This document shows positions 33,534-45,885 of a stretch of DNA of 58,380 bases, one piece after another (the stretch's first letter is position 1; each line of letters opens with the position of its first letter). Source of the stretch: Ichthyophonus hoferi (Eukaryota > Opisthokonta > Ichthyosporea > Ichthyophonida > Ichthyophonidae); the NCBI GenBank assembly GCA_002751075.1, contig NAOQ01000040.1, forward strand, positions 117,253 to 175,632, written 5' to 3'. The position numbers and the translations under genes are program-made. Under the pieces are notes generated by a model. That model was not told the origin of the DNA and ran no database searches. It worked only from the letters and a program-made list of their open reading frames with translations.

Positions 33534-33590
33534 ATGCCAGCCAATGCGAGCTAGCAGTAGTTATACAAAGAATTGATATATAAATTAAAT

Positions 33591-33596
33591 AATAAA
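33591..33596 (+). terminator. Poly(A) signal AATAAA after PDC copy 2
   Basis: Canonical hexamer about 60 bp past the stop codon. Confidence 0.55.
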
Positions 33597-34104
33597 GATG
33601 CTATCCAACATATGGGTTGCTATGACTAAGTGTTAATAAAATAGTTGCAATATATGTATGACTCACTCCTATTGGGTTAAGCGCTTTTTCACCTTGAAAA
33701 AAGTTAAAATAATCGCGATTAAACCCAATTGTGGAAAAGTATAATTCCACTAACCTGACAGCCCTCTTCCCCAGTACATGAATGATAGGCTCATATAATT
33801 TTATCTAAAAGCTATATTAGGATTGGCATCTGAATGTTCCAATTGGGTCAGACCCAATATAGAAAAAACAAACAATAAATAAACTATAAGCAGGTTCACG
33901 ACTATAAGAATAAATAAATATGATCTTATCATCCATTTAAAACTCTATCGTTGAAGACAATAAGATTGTACCGTGGCTACTGAATATAAAATTAGAGCCG
34001 ATAACTCTGTGGATAAACTGAATCGAGAAAGCATCGAGCTCGGATGTAATCAAGTCACAACTTAATACTTTGCCACTTTGGTGTTATAAAACCATCATCG
34101 GAAA
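33597..34104. other. Intergenic, upstream of the SET-domain gene
   Basis: AT-rich spacer with several ATTGG/CCAAT words. It should contain the promoter of the next gene. Nothing else is recognised. Confidence 0.5.
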
Positions 34105-37100
34105 ATGAGCTTATCACGGCTTTCATTTTTACTGTTGTTCTATTTTTCAGTAACCATTAGCGCAGAAAAAAAAATGGTAGCACTACTAGAGAGTGTAAAT
34201 GAAACATGTCCTGGGGCTGCAGAATTAAATGGGCAGGAAAATAAAGAGCCTCTGAGAGACCCACGACTGAAGACCTTCGAAGAGTGGTTTGTGAAAAAGA
34301 ACACAGGAGCACAAGGTAATATAAAACCAGTGTTGTAGTTCTGTATTAAAACTGGGGAAAGGGATTGCATATATTGTAGAAGATTTTATATGGGTACTTA
34401 CGTACGTGTTTATAGAGTTGTTTGCATTTTTACATTGTATGTATGCATATGCGTTATTCTGTAAATGCATGCATGGGTGTGTCTTTTTTAAAAAAGAAAA
34501 CAGCGTGCGCTCAGATTTTGGCGTATGAATACATACATAAGCTAATATATAGGTATATGAATATATAAATGTCTATATTCACCCTGTTTGACACAGCTTG
34601 TCAAACCCGGGGACTTACTCGATGTTTGTCACATAGTAAACATCCATGTGGTACAAGAGCAAGAAGGACAATATAGTATTCATGCTGCAAAATATTTAAA
34701 CGCGGGCGAGGTATATGCCGAGATACTACAAGATATTATAGTTGACGCAGCTACAGTTACTAACCATGTTAAGTCTTTTGAATGTTGATTTCTTTCCCTT
34801 TTCCTTTTTTATATTTATTATTTTTTGTATTGGGACCGCCTTTCCTTATTCTTTCGTGCAAGGCATTTTGTCTTTATAAAGGGCCAGATGATAGAACATT
34901 TGAAATGTTATAAGATAAAAACAATTAATTTTATTTCATTATGAAGTATTCGGATAATTGAGACATCTTTTCATATCTATTTGAGCCTAAATTATCTATT
35001 TTTTGTAATTGACATTCACCAGGAAATGTAGTTTACATACTATTGGTTTTTAATACTACATGGGAAGTTAACTGATTAGCAATAAGCCAAGGCCAATTAT
35101 TTTGTAGAGTACTATGAAGTGTAGCATACTTTTGTCCTTATAATCTAAATGTGTTTATTTAATAGCATGCCTAGCTGTGCAATTACACTTCCGCTATTAC
35201 ATAAAATTGGCCCTACTATTACAGGTGAAGGCCATGTTTCACATAAAAATATTTTTGCCTAGCGCGTTTAACTATTTGCTGCCTCAATGTTATGTTTTCC
35301 TAATTTATTAAGAATGATTCAAGCCATGCATGTATACGCACATGTACATAAATTTACCTGGCACCAACTCCAACTTACAGTATTTTTTTTGTTTTTTACC
35401 ATGGTCTCAATGCTTCTTCTTCAACCATACATACATACATATATATATCTCCTATATCATACTTAATTGGTTTATTTCTCTTTCTATTATAGAAGACCCT
35501 AGGACCTATTTTAACCTATGTTGAGTACAAATATGGGGTATTATCTTCAACCACAAAGCTTCAGGTTAGTAACCAGTGCTTGTTTAGAACAAAGACCCGA
35601 CTTTTTCCTATGACCTTTTGATTGTTTTCATATAATATGGCAATACAGACGGTATAAACCAGATAGCTGGTTCATCGCTATATATTATAAGCAGGCCATC
35701 ATATAGGCAGTACTAATAGGTTTTTAGGCATAATCGCTTGCTTAGGCCAGACAGGTGTTTTGATAAGGCGAATAAATGCCAATAGAAGCTAAGGAGGCAA
35801 ACTTAAGAATATATGTGTATGCGTGTGGGTGTGCTTGTGTATGCTTAGAAAATGCTGCTGTATTGAATGTGCGTTATTTTTCAAAATGTATTTCCTTACC
35901 TGTTTTGTATGAAAAGTGCATTCTTTACTCTATATTAGTAAGCAAAAGAAAACTACACAGTTCTTTAGGCATGCTTTTTTCTTTATAAATGTTTTAAATA
36001 TTCATGCGTAGTATCAGTCAAATATTAGATATGGACTAATTAATGAGTTTGTGAAATCAGAATTCAAACAGAATAATGAGCATAAAGTTAAACTTCATGG
36101 GTGAGAAACGCATGTTTTTTTTGTATTAGATAGGAGTGGATCTAGATAATAAATTATAGGGCTGAAACGATAGGGATAGATGACAAAAAAAAAAGATACA
36201 ATTGACCAGAGAGACAAACCCGTTTATATAAACAGATCAATGGAAAGGGAAAACAAAATAGGTTAAAGACTATATTTGTTTTTGTATATCCTCTATGGTC
36301 TTACAATAAGTTCATTTTAATTTTTTGCACTAAATGAAATTAGAACCGTGTAATCTTTTACTGACGGATCAAGTTTTACCAACGAACTCTCAGTTTACTT
36401 TTTTCAACGCCTTTGTAGCTTTCTGTTAGTTATAATAATAATAAAATGCATTGTTAATAGCTATTTATAATAGCCTCAAAGCTGATATGTCAACTACAGT
36501 TAATAATAAATGTAGATTGAATGGTTTTGTAAATGGAGCTAGTGACTTACATTTAGAAACTTAGATATGGATGCTCTATGAGAAATATGTGGCAAGCAGA
36601 TCTTGGTGGGACCCTTATTTGGCCATGCTGGTCAGTATGCTTTCATTTGTTGCATTATGACTACATCATTTATCTCTCTTTGAAAACCTATAGGTAAACA
36701 TGGGTGGGTATTTTCATAAGGATAAGTACGCTTCGGCCTTAGTTAATCCTTTATTTATTTACTTAAATACGTGTGCGTAGTCTTGCTTACTTGACAAATG
36801 TTTATTTTTGGCATAATACAATACTCAATGTCAGTAAGATATATTTTGTGTCTGTAAATATATGTGTAACTTCATAAATAATGGTATTAAATGTTTAAAT
36901 ATAGCATATATACATGTGCTTTATATTGCGTGTATTCTAAATAATCAGCCTACTAGCCTACTCCCAGTGAAACCCATGCACCCATTTTATACAATACTGC
37001 AACTTTATCCTTACTGGATAACTGCGTGGTCAAAACGTCCATACTAAAATATCGTAGGAAGTTAGAGGTTAGTATAGCTGTAATGCTTAGTCGTATACAA

Positions 37101-40100
37101 GCAATTAGAAGAGCCTGCATATATATATACTTTTCAACATGTATGGTAATACAATAACACTAGTTCAAGTGTAAAACCTCATTTGTTGTTTATTTTGTAC
37201 ATTAGCTTCTTTAGGGCTCAGATTTAAGATATACTTGCACTTAGCTTATTGTTCTTTCTCATGTACTTTTTTGTTTGTTGTTCTTTGTTTTATCTTCCAA
37301 TTATATATAATTTTATCTACACCGATTCCCACTTCATTTGCATTTGCACACGCAATTCTTGAAATATATGTCCACGTATATGTAATATCATATCTGTACT
37401 CTTTAAAAACATTACTGAGCCTAATTCTCGCACCCACTCCCACCAAACCCTATCTTGTTTAAGCCCCGCATCAGACCCAGCATATTGTTGTATGAACATC
37501 CATACTTATTTCATTGACCACCCAGCCCGCTAACACTTCTACATAACTGCTATTACCATTACTCCATTATTATGATTATATATGTACAGAAAGAATATGA
37601 CAACCTACGCAACAACTTATTTGAACTATATGATGAGGTATTTCGAGGCCTAGTGACAAGGGAGAGGTACCTATGGTCCAGGGTAATGATTGATATAAGG
37701 GCCAGGTGGTGGGGCAATGAGCCCCACCTTGTTCCCTTATTAGACTTTGCCCAAAAGGCTGTGCATCGTAACTATTCTAAAGCCACACCCCCGTCTGCTG
37801 ATTGGATAGTGAATAAAGATAAAAGGTATTAATGTGTTGTCTTGGTGGTTTAATACTTAGATATATTGCATTAATAGTGTTAGGGGCTATATATTTGCAA
37901 GAATACTTGTGGGAAAAACTATTTTGACAATTGCTTTTGTTTTATATCCATTCCTTTTTTTTTCCATCTTAGTTTTATTTTTATGGTTATACTCCCACTT
38001 GTACATTAACAATATTTATAACAATCTTGTTAACTAAAAATAGGCTTGTGCTGTGTTTTGCAGAGTCATAGAAGCCATAGCACAAGAGTCTTTAGCCAAG
38101 GGAGATCCGGTATTGGAGTACATTGAAAGACCTAATCACTGGTACTTACTGGTAGGTGGCTATGATGGGGTTACGCTTATACGTGGGCTGCACATATGCC
38201 TGAATAAATTGTTATCTTTGACTTGAATCGTGCATTTTCCTTTACTTTATCAACAGTATAACGTATTGTACTCATGTTTTAAAATAATAAAAAATCTTAT
38301 TATTTGAAAAATACTAAATTATGTATGAAACTATCAGCAAAATATTTAAACATTTTCACTAGTTTATGTGGATAAGGGAAGTATTCATGCGATGACAGTT
38401 GATTGGTCCTCATATATAGGATAGGTTAGCCCAATCATCTAGGGATTTATCAATGGAATTATGAAAGCCAATAAAGCACTCAAGGGTTGGCGATATTTCT
38501 CACCAATCCTGGTCCTATCACTGCCTTTAATTTACTATGAGTTCATGTGAAATAAACGTCTCTATTACAATTCAATATATGTTACATGGTTAATTTGGTA
38601 AATATACCTACTTACTCTATTAACATGTAGGCATGCTCTTAGACTTCATATTTTTAAACCTACATGTAGAGCATATAAATCTAACATTTTTCTCTTGCAA
38701 TTATATTCATACATTTACATAAATATATATATATATATATACTTAAATGCTTAGATGTACAAATATTTACACATATACACGCATTAACCATTGTGATTAA
38801 GCACTTTTTGAATAGTTGCTACAAGCACTATCACAAACTCTGTTACTTGTCATTTAAAACAAATGATGGCAAGTATAGTCTTATGCCAAGGGCATAAATG
38901 ATGTGTTAAAATATTCTTGCAATTCTTTAAAAATGAATCAATGACAGTAGATTACATACATGTACAAAGCATATGGGAACCTGTCCGGAGTACAATCCAA
39001 AGGATTGTGTACAGATAGCCATGGGTGTACCACAATCTGATCCTAAACGTAATGACAAGGTCAGAACCATTGCAAAGGTAGGTTGAAAAGAACTATCATT
39101 CCCGCTTTAGCTCCTACTTTTCATATTGGATGGCCACTAAAATAGTATTGTGTGGTTGTGACGACTGGAGAACAAATAATCCTGTAACAATGTATATATA
39201 TTGTTAGAACAAATAGATGTAGAAAAATGACGAGTTGCAAAAATAATTATAAAACATATATATGCCAGTGTATATGTGTATGATGATTCTTAGAACAAAA
39301 CAATTGTTGGTGTACATATGTTGTAAAGGACGCACCCAGATATACGTATATATATTTACGTATATTGTATTTTATAAATTATTTGAAGCATTTGTTAGTA
39401 CCCCCTTTAGCATATTTGTTATTTATGTTTATTAAATTAAATCATAATGACTGCAAAGTATAATGTTAGCGTAGTTAATTTACGACATTATTTAGGTTGA
39501 CAAGATATCACAGTGGACTAGTTTCCGACATGGCTTACAGAACTCTAAATTACCTTTTGTGTTAAGGTTGAAACACTCATGTATTAAAGGCATTGATACT
39601 GACAAGCTCATAAGAATCTTTTTTTATTGTATACGTTACTTATTTTAAAACTCTCACTTTTTCTCTTCCTCCTCTACACTTATTTTCATTTATTTTGTCA
39701 TTTTTTCTTGTTTTATGCAGATGTTTAATTCTTCTACAATATGCACATCTGCTGCAGAACCTAATAATCTCTTAGAATACATTCGTATTCGGGAAGACTC
39801 CGCCACAACTGAATGCGAGCAGGTGTATTTGGCAGCGGCCAAGTTAGTAAAAAAAAAATTAGAAGTGTATCCCGGTACAAGCAAAATGGAGTATGAAATG
39901 ATGCAAAAGTATGTTTTTTCTGCCTTTGCCCATGGTTGAAGAGAGTGAAATAATATATATATATATATATATATATATGGGTAGATATGTGTATAAAGAT
40001 GTATGTGGAATGTGGATATGTGAAAATTGTAATGAAGGTAGAAAGAACTATAACATGGGCTCAGAAGTAGTAATGGTGGCGGCTTTATTCTCAGTGGTGT

Positions 40101-40436
40101 TATGTTGAAATTGGTAATGAGAGGATAGAATATTGGGCTGACGCACAATCATTCATAATACGTGTATGAAGGTGAACTTCTTTTAGTGGATATGCGCTCC
40201 ATTACTTAGAAATAACAGGTTTTTTAATAATATATCTAATTTATGCTATTTATTTGGTTCATAAAGTGAGCCCATGTGTAATAGAACTTAATGATAGATA
40301 TACGAATGACCTATATAGAGCGGATTCAAAAACAATGCAGATGATCATGTTCCGTACCAAGGAAAAAGATATGCTGGGTCAGCTGATACATGAACTCAAA
40401 GTATATTATCTATACTATCATACTACCATACTCTGA
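34105..40436 (+). CDS. SET/Rubisco-LSMT-like protein with signal peptide, about ten exons
   Basis: Resembles the SETD3/SETD4/Rubisco large-subunit methyltransferase family (SAM-dependent methylation of Lys or His). Exons: 34105-34329, 34597-34767, 35493-35564, 36565-36630, 37590-37825, 38064-38151, 38970-39077, 39496-about 39566, 39721-39934, 40267-40436, giving about 470 residues. Family landmarks are LKTFEEWFVKKNTGA, SIHAAKYLNAGEVYAEI, TLGPIL, WMLYEKYVASRSWWDPYLAM, YLWSRVMIDIRARWW followed by PHLVPLLDF, KGDPVLEYIERPNHWYLL, PEYNPKDCVQI, and a C-terminal helical part with MIMFRTKEKDMLGQLIHEL. Residues 1-20 (MSLSRLSFLLLFYFSVTISA) look like a signal peptide, unusual for this family. The NH(S) motif expected after the LVPLLD segment reads FAQKA, so catalysis is doubtful. 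The junction between the exons at 39496 and 39721 does not resolve in phase, and a small exon may be missing near 37 kb. Confidence 0.8.
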
Positions 40437-42610
40437 TTTTATCATGTATGCATGCTTACATGCTTCTGTAGCACATACACTTTACACTTATTAAGGTATT
40501 TATATTTATATATACAGAAGTAAATTTCTATATATTGAAAAGCACACAGGCACACCTTATGTCCATATAACATATACATATGTATCCTGATTGTCAAATA
40601 GAACTATGATAACCGGACTCAAAGCAATTAGAATAAGAATAAACACATTAATTGGTTGGTGTTAAGATTAACAGGACCTATCACTATTACATTAAAAAGT
40701 TTAAGTGTTTTACAAAACGTTTTGAAAACAAATACATTCACATTTTAATGTATTAACTTAATTGATCACTGTCCTATGTAAATTGTTCCCCAGATGTTTT
40801 AAACCAAGATAAATATCAGATCAACTATTAGTTGTAACGATACAAAGCATTAATAAAAATATCTCAACTATTAGTTAGAATGGGTAGACATGTGTCCAAA
40901 TTCCACTGCTTTTCGCGAAAGTGGAAAAAATAAATATACATAAATAGGGCATGAAAAATACTTTCAAGCTAAAAAGAAGCATTGATATATCCTTCACATG
41001 AGAAAACGCTTACGGAAAAATATGAGGAGAAAAATAATATATTGTACAATGATGGAATCGCATATCTTTTTATATATATTATTTTCTTAATAACCCAGTT
41101 GCAAGAAAGCAAAATAAATAATTTTAACTATTTAAATATATACACAAATTACCTAGTCATGGTGTTACACTGTACTGACACTTTTTCCACTCTAACCTCA
41201 CATATTACAGTTAAGGTCTAAAAGCCTACTAAAAAACTCTGAGGCCAACTACGTTAGGAATGAGTTATGAGCGAATTATACTCATATGGTGCTGGCTAAG
41301 CATCAAGTGAACCACTAACAATTGAGTTATGTCAAACATTAGGTGATTGAAGGTGCGTGAACTTTAAAAATGCTAAGATTAAACACTACTACTAGTTGTA
41401 TTGATATGCTAAATGTAGTAAAGAATATGTATTCTTTTTCTAATTTAGAGAGTCTTTTGCTATAATAAAAGAGTACTCCCAGAGCTAGTATACATGAAAG
41501 AGAATAGAAGCTAAAAACGTTAGAGCAACGTGGAAGATAGGATGTGCCTGAAAGGGTATTCATTTTAAGAACCTTACAAATTTAACTAAATTTGATGTGT
41601 TCCAAAGATACATCATTCCCATATTTATAACTACATCTGTAAGAAAGCGTTCAATTATTATAGTGTATTGTTAGAATTTTCAAGGCTGATTGTAAACTCT
41701 GTGTCACTGTCTACGGCCATATGATTTCCCCCTTCAATCTCACTTAATTTGGGACTTGTAGTTATGTCAAAGTCCTCAAGGAGATTTCTTGAAGTATCTT
41801 TATCATTTACGTCCGAGGAAAACTAGACACGTTGCTTCTTTCTTATAGATTCTAACCCAATTTTGTTGCTAGTTCCATGGTAGTTTTACGTTTCAAACTA
41901 GATGCAGAATGAGTTGAATTTTCTCTTCTTTTAATGGCCATCACTACTTCTTAAACGGGCATATATAATGTACTTAACTTTATTGGTACACTAGTCTGAT
42001 TATTGGCTATATAGTTGTTGGTTTAGATCGATATCAGTTAACTATGTGATAAGCATTTAAGATAAGCATACTATTGAGTAGGAACTTAATTTTACTGTTA
42101 TATAACATATTGTTAGCAAAATATTGCCAATGATTATTCAAATGATCATTTGGAATGCTATATATTGTGTATGCTTCCTTAATTACTATGTGTGATTAAA
42201 TGCCAATGGCCAACACTATTTAAAGCCATAGTAAATTTACTTTCCAGACTACTTTAAACTTCTAGTCATATTTAATTCCAATAGTGACATCATTTACTTA
42301 ATTAACTATTATTAATTAATGTCTAACTCTTGATTACTGATTGAAACCTTCTTCTAAACCCTTCTTTAACATTTAGAGGTTCAATGCCAAATAATAAATA
42401 AATATTTTTGTAGAAGACATGAAGTATTTGGTCAAACACTTGTAGGGACTGAAATACTTCAGCATGTAAAAATATTATTATTATTACTAGTCTTAAATTG
42501 TTTTTATCATACATGAAATACAGTTGTACTGTGCTCACCCTGAAAGCTTAGAAACAAAATATATATTGGTGAAAGTGTGCATAAACAAAATAACTTGTAA
42601 TAACCGCATC
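40437..42610. other. Intergenic
   Basis: About 2.2 kb of AT-rich DNA. Open frames at 40982-41221 (+), 41339-41563 (-) and 42323-42538 (-) are hydrophobic or low-complexity and match no family I recognise. No RNA gene is seen. Confidence 0.5.
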
Positions 42611-42766
42611 ATGGATTCGTGCACGAATTGGTTGTTATTTATGATTATTACACTACAATGCCTGTCAATCACAACGGGCATGGGTGTTAGAACACCAATG
42701 ATATATTGTGTTGTGAAAAGAGACACCAATATATTGTTGGAACATCTCATCTCCCATAAGTATTAG
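42611..42766 (+). CDS. Possible first exon of a secreted or membrane protein
   Basis: From ATG at 42611 the frame reads MDSCTNWLLFMIITLQCLSI then TTGMG, which has the shape of a signal peptide. A GT lies right after the ATGG at about 42680-42684 and could be a splice donor, otherwise the frame runs to a stop at 42766. The old LTR element begins about 110 bp further on, so if this was a gene its remainder may have been separated. No family is recognised. Confidence 0.3.
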   Translation: MDSCTNWLLFMIITLQCLSITTGMGVRTPMIYCVVKRDTNILLEHLISHKY

Positions 42767-42877
42767 GCTAGATACTTCACGACGTCTGTTATTAGAACAC
42801 GTTACGTACTATTTGTTTTGCATTATACCTTTAAATATGCAATAGCGTTTACAATGAGGTTTTAATTGGTATATGAG

Positions 42878-43270
42878 TACTAGATCTTAATTAATGAAAA
42901 ATAGTTAATCTCATGATTTCTAATTATATTTAATTGGGACGAGAAGGTTAGTACAGATTAGCACATAACTTTACTGTGGTTCAAATAGTGTTGAAAATCT
43001 GAAATTTAATCTCAATGATTGATTTACTATACGGAGCTTCCATTAATTAAATTAATAATGCTGATATCATGATAAAATAGCAAGTAATGCTTTTAACATG
43101 CCAGATAACACATAAATTTTGCACATTCTCAAATAACATGTGTTGTTTTACGTTTTAAGACATCACCTGGTCAACTGGTATTGACCATGTACACAAAAAC
43201 TATATAGCCAGCAAGCACAAACTTAGTCAGGATCCTTTCAGCTATGTTAGTTAAATAAATAAAAGATTTA
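42878..43270 (+). repeat. 5' LTR of the copia-like fossil
   Basis: The first 270 bases match 48454-48730 (shared blocks TAGATCTTAATT, TAATTATATTTAATTGGGAC, ATGCTGAYATCATGATAA). The exact 3' limit is not fixed because the other copy stops being collinear there. Confidence 0.75.
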
Positions 43271-45462
43271 AAACAAAAAATTGGTCTCTTTGTGTAGTTT
43301 GTAGAAATTCATTATGGTAGTATTGAGGAGACACGCCGTAACTCTCAGCATTCCAAGATTAAAAAGAAGATAGCGGCTCCTACTGCAAACAAGATTGGAC
43401 CTGTGGGAGGCAAGAAGAAAATAATAATTAGATTCTTTTCTGACAGTGAGGAAGAAACTCATAGGAGCCTTTTAGAGGAACTGGACTTAAGTTCTGACAA
43501 TTACATAGCCAAACAGTTTAATGTCAGTTGATAGTGATAGTGATAGTGATTACAAATTTGTATGTTTAACAGATTCTGACAGGGTTACTAAGGCCCAACC
43601 AACTTAAAGTACTTCCACTGACAATTCTAATTTATTTGTTGATTTACTCACACACAGCACCATGTGAGGGGAGAAAGCAAACAATAGTTTGGAAAGACAA
43701 AGTCCTATTCTGGGACAGCAGTTTCCTGGAGCCCAAACAGCTGGAAGTCCACTAGTTATCGTAGTATAGTTACTGCAATAATTGCTTATGCAATTAGGGG
43801 GAGAGGCCTCTACTCAGATAACTTTTCTGTCTATCTTTAACTTGGAGTTATTCACACACGTCCTGAACAGAATCAGCTATGCAAAATGGCCAGATAACAT
43901 CTATGACAAGATGCAAGTATCCGTATATCTGAAGGCCATAGATGTAGAACCCACCCATCAACAGCTCCGAAATCCTACCAATATATCAGCTAAAGAAGCC
44001 ACAGCATGTCATTATCTTTATGCATCTGTGGCAACAGAACAAAGACTGATTGCTGATTGGGATCAAAATTAATTTGCTTACTGTACATGAAAAGGACTTA
44101 AAAATCAGTTTGAAAGAAAAAATATACTGCCCAGTAATTAAACTACTTACTGGAGTTCTTCAATACTTCTTTCAGATTAAATAAAAACGGCAATCAACAT
44201 ATTGCCAAGATTTTTACCGCCAGAAAATAGCTGAAAGAAACAACCATAGAACTGAACAACTTGATAGTACTCGGGAAAAATATACACAACCTACAATCCT
44301 CATGATGTGCTAGCTAGGTCTGAACCTTCTGTCAAGCAACCAAGAATTGTAAATTATTAAAACATTTCACAGAGGACAGGGTTGCACATAAAACTAGCAG
44401 AAAATAAAAATTATGGAAGTATGAATAGTTTGAGGGAGAAATACAATAGTAAACCCAATGTTGGGTTTTACAACAATGACACATCTACATGTGAAATCTG
44501 CCAGAAACCACATTCTACCCATGAGTGTTTTCTTATGAAAAGGCTTGAGCACCTCGGCATAAATGCTCAGTTGAACTCAACTCATTTACAAAAAGGTCCA
44601 AAATCATTGTATAAGGAGAAGGGATGCTCTGAGGAAAACAGCAACCAACATTTAGAAAAAGAGACTGCCAAATTCTCAAAACATAAGTACAAGAAAAAGA
44701 AATTCAATAAAACTTACAATGAGGTCAAATACACCTCATATACAGCCAAGGTAGCCATGGTATATGTCAATAGAAAGGAGTTTAAAATAAAAAGCCAAAT
44801 GAAAGCTTCATACTTGATAGTGAGTCTTCAAGTCATCTTCACTTCGGAAAAGAAGTCTTCACCATGGTTACTCGAAAAGAATTCTATGTATGATGGGGGA
44901 ATGGAGAGGAAAGCTTAGCTCTAGGATCAGGCAGTATTTGACTGGCAGCTTGAGTAGGGGACAAAGTATCTCCTATAAGGCTGAAGAAAATACTTTTAGT
45001 ACCTAATCTAAAAGTGAGTTTATTCTCTATTCCTGCCCTGGATGGCAAGAATGTTTCTATTGTATTCATGAACAACACAGTCACAATCTTCAAAAATAGA
45101 GCAGTAGTCATTAAAGGATAAAACCAGAATGACGTTATTTACAGGCTAGATGCTCCAATTATACCTTCAAAAGAAGCTAAAGGAGATAATAGTCAAGCAG
45201 GTCTTACCATCAGCCACCAGAAGGAAAGAGATATGGCAGATAAAATGGAGTCACTAACCAAGCCTACTGAACAAAAACTCCAAGTAGGGCTATTGGCATA
45301 TAAGATTTTAGATTTTAGATTTATGCACCCAAGAGCCCGGAAAATATATCCCTAGCATTGGCTTTGACCAACAACTTAGACATAGACAAAAGGAAATGGA
45401 TTGTGAAATTTACATGTCAAAATCCAAGTAGACCCCATACCCTGAGAGAACAAATTGTCTGA

Positions 45463-45885
45463 NNNNNNNNNNNNNNNNNNNNNNNNNNNNNNNNNNNNNN
45501 NNNNNNNNNNNNNNNNNNNNNNNNNNNNNNNNNNNNNNNNNNNNNNNNNNNNNNNNNNNNNNNNNNNNNNNNNNNNNNNNNNNNNNNNNNNNNNNNNNNN
45601 NNNNNNNNNNNNNNNNNNNNNNNNNNNNNNNNNNNNNNNNNNNNNNNNNNNNNNNNNNNNNNNNNNNNNNNNNNNNNNNNNNNNNNNNNNNNNNNNNNNN
45701 NNNNNNNNNNNNNNNNNNNNNNNNNNNNNNNNNNNNNNNNNNNNNNNNNNNNNNNNNNNNNNNNNNNNNNNNNNNNNNNNNNNNNNNNNNNNNNNNNNNN
45801 NNNNNNNNNNNNNNNNNNNNNNNNNNNNNNNNNNNNNNNNNNNNNNNNNNNNNNNNNNNNNNNNNNNNNNNNNNNNNNNNNNNNN
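45463..45885. other. Assembly gap flanked by identical 91-bp sequences
   Basis: 423 N. The 91 bases at 45368-45458 and those at 45890-45980 are identical, beginning CCAACAACTTAGACATAGAC. In such an old element, exact identity argues that both contig ends represent the same locus and that the gap is an unmerged overlap. Confidence 0.85.
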
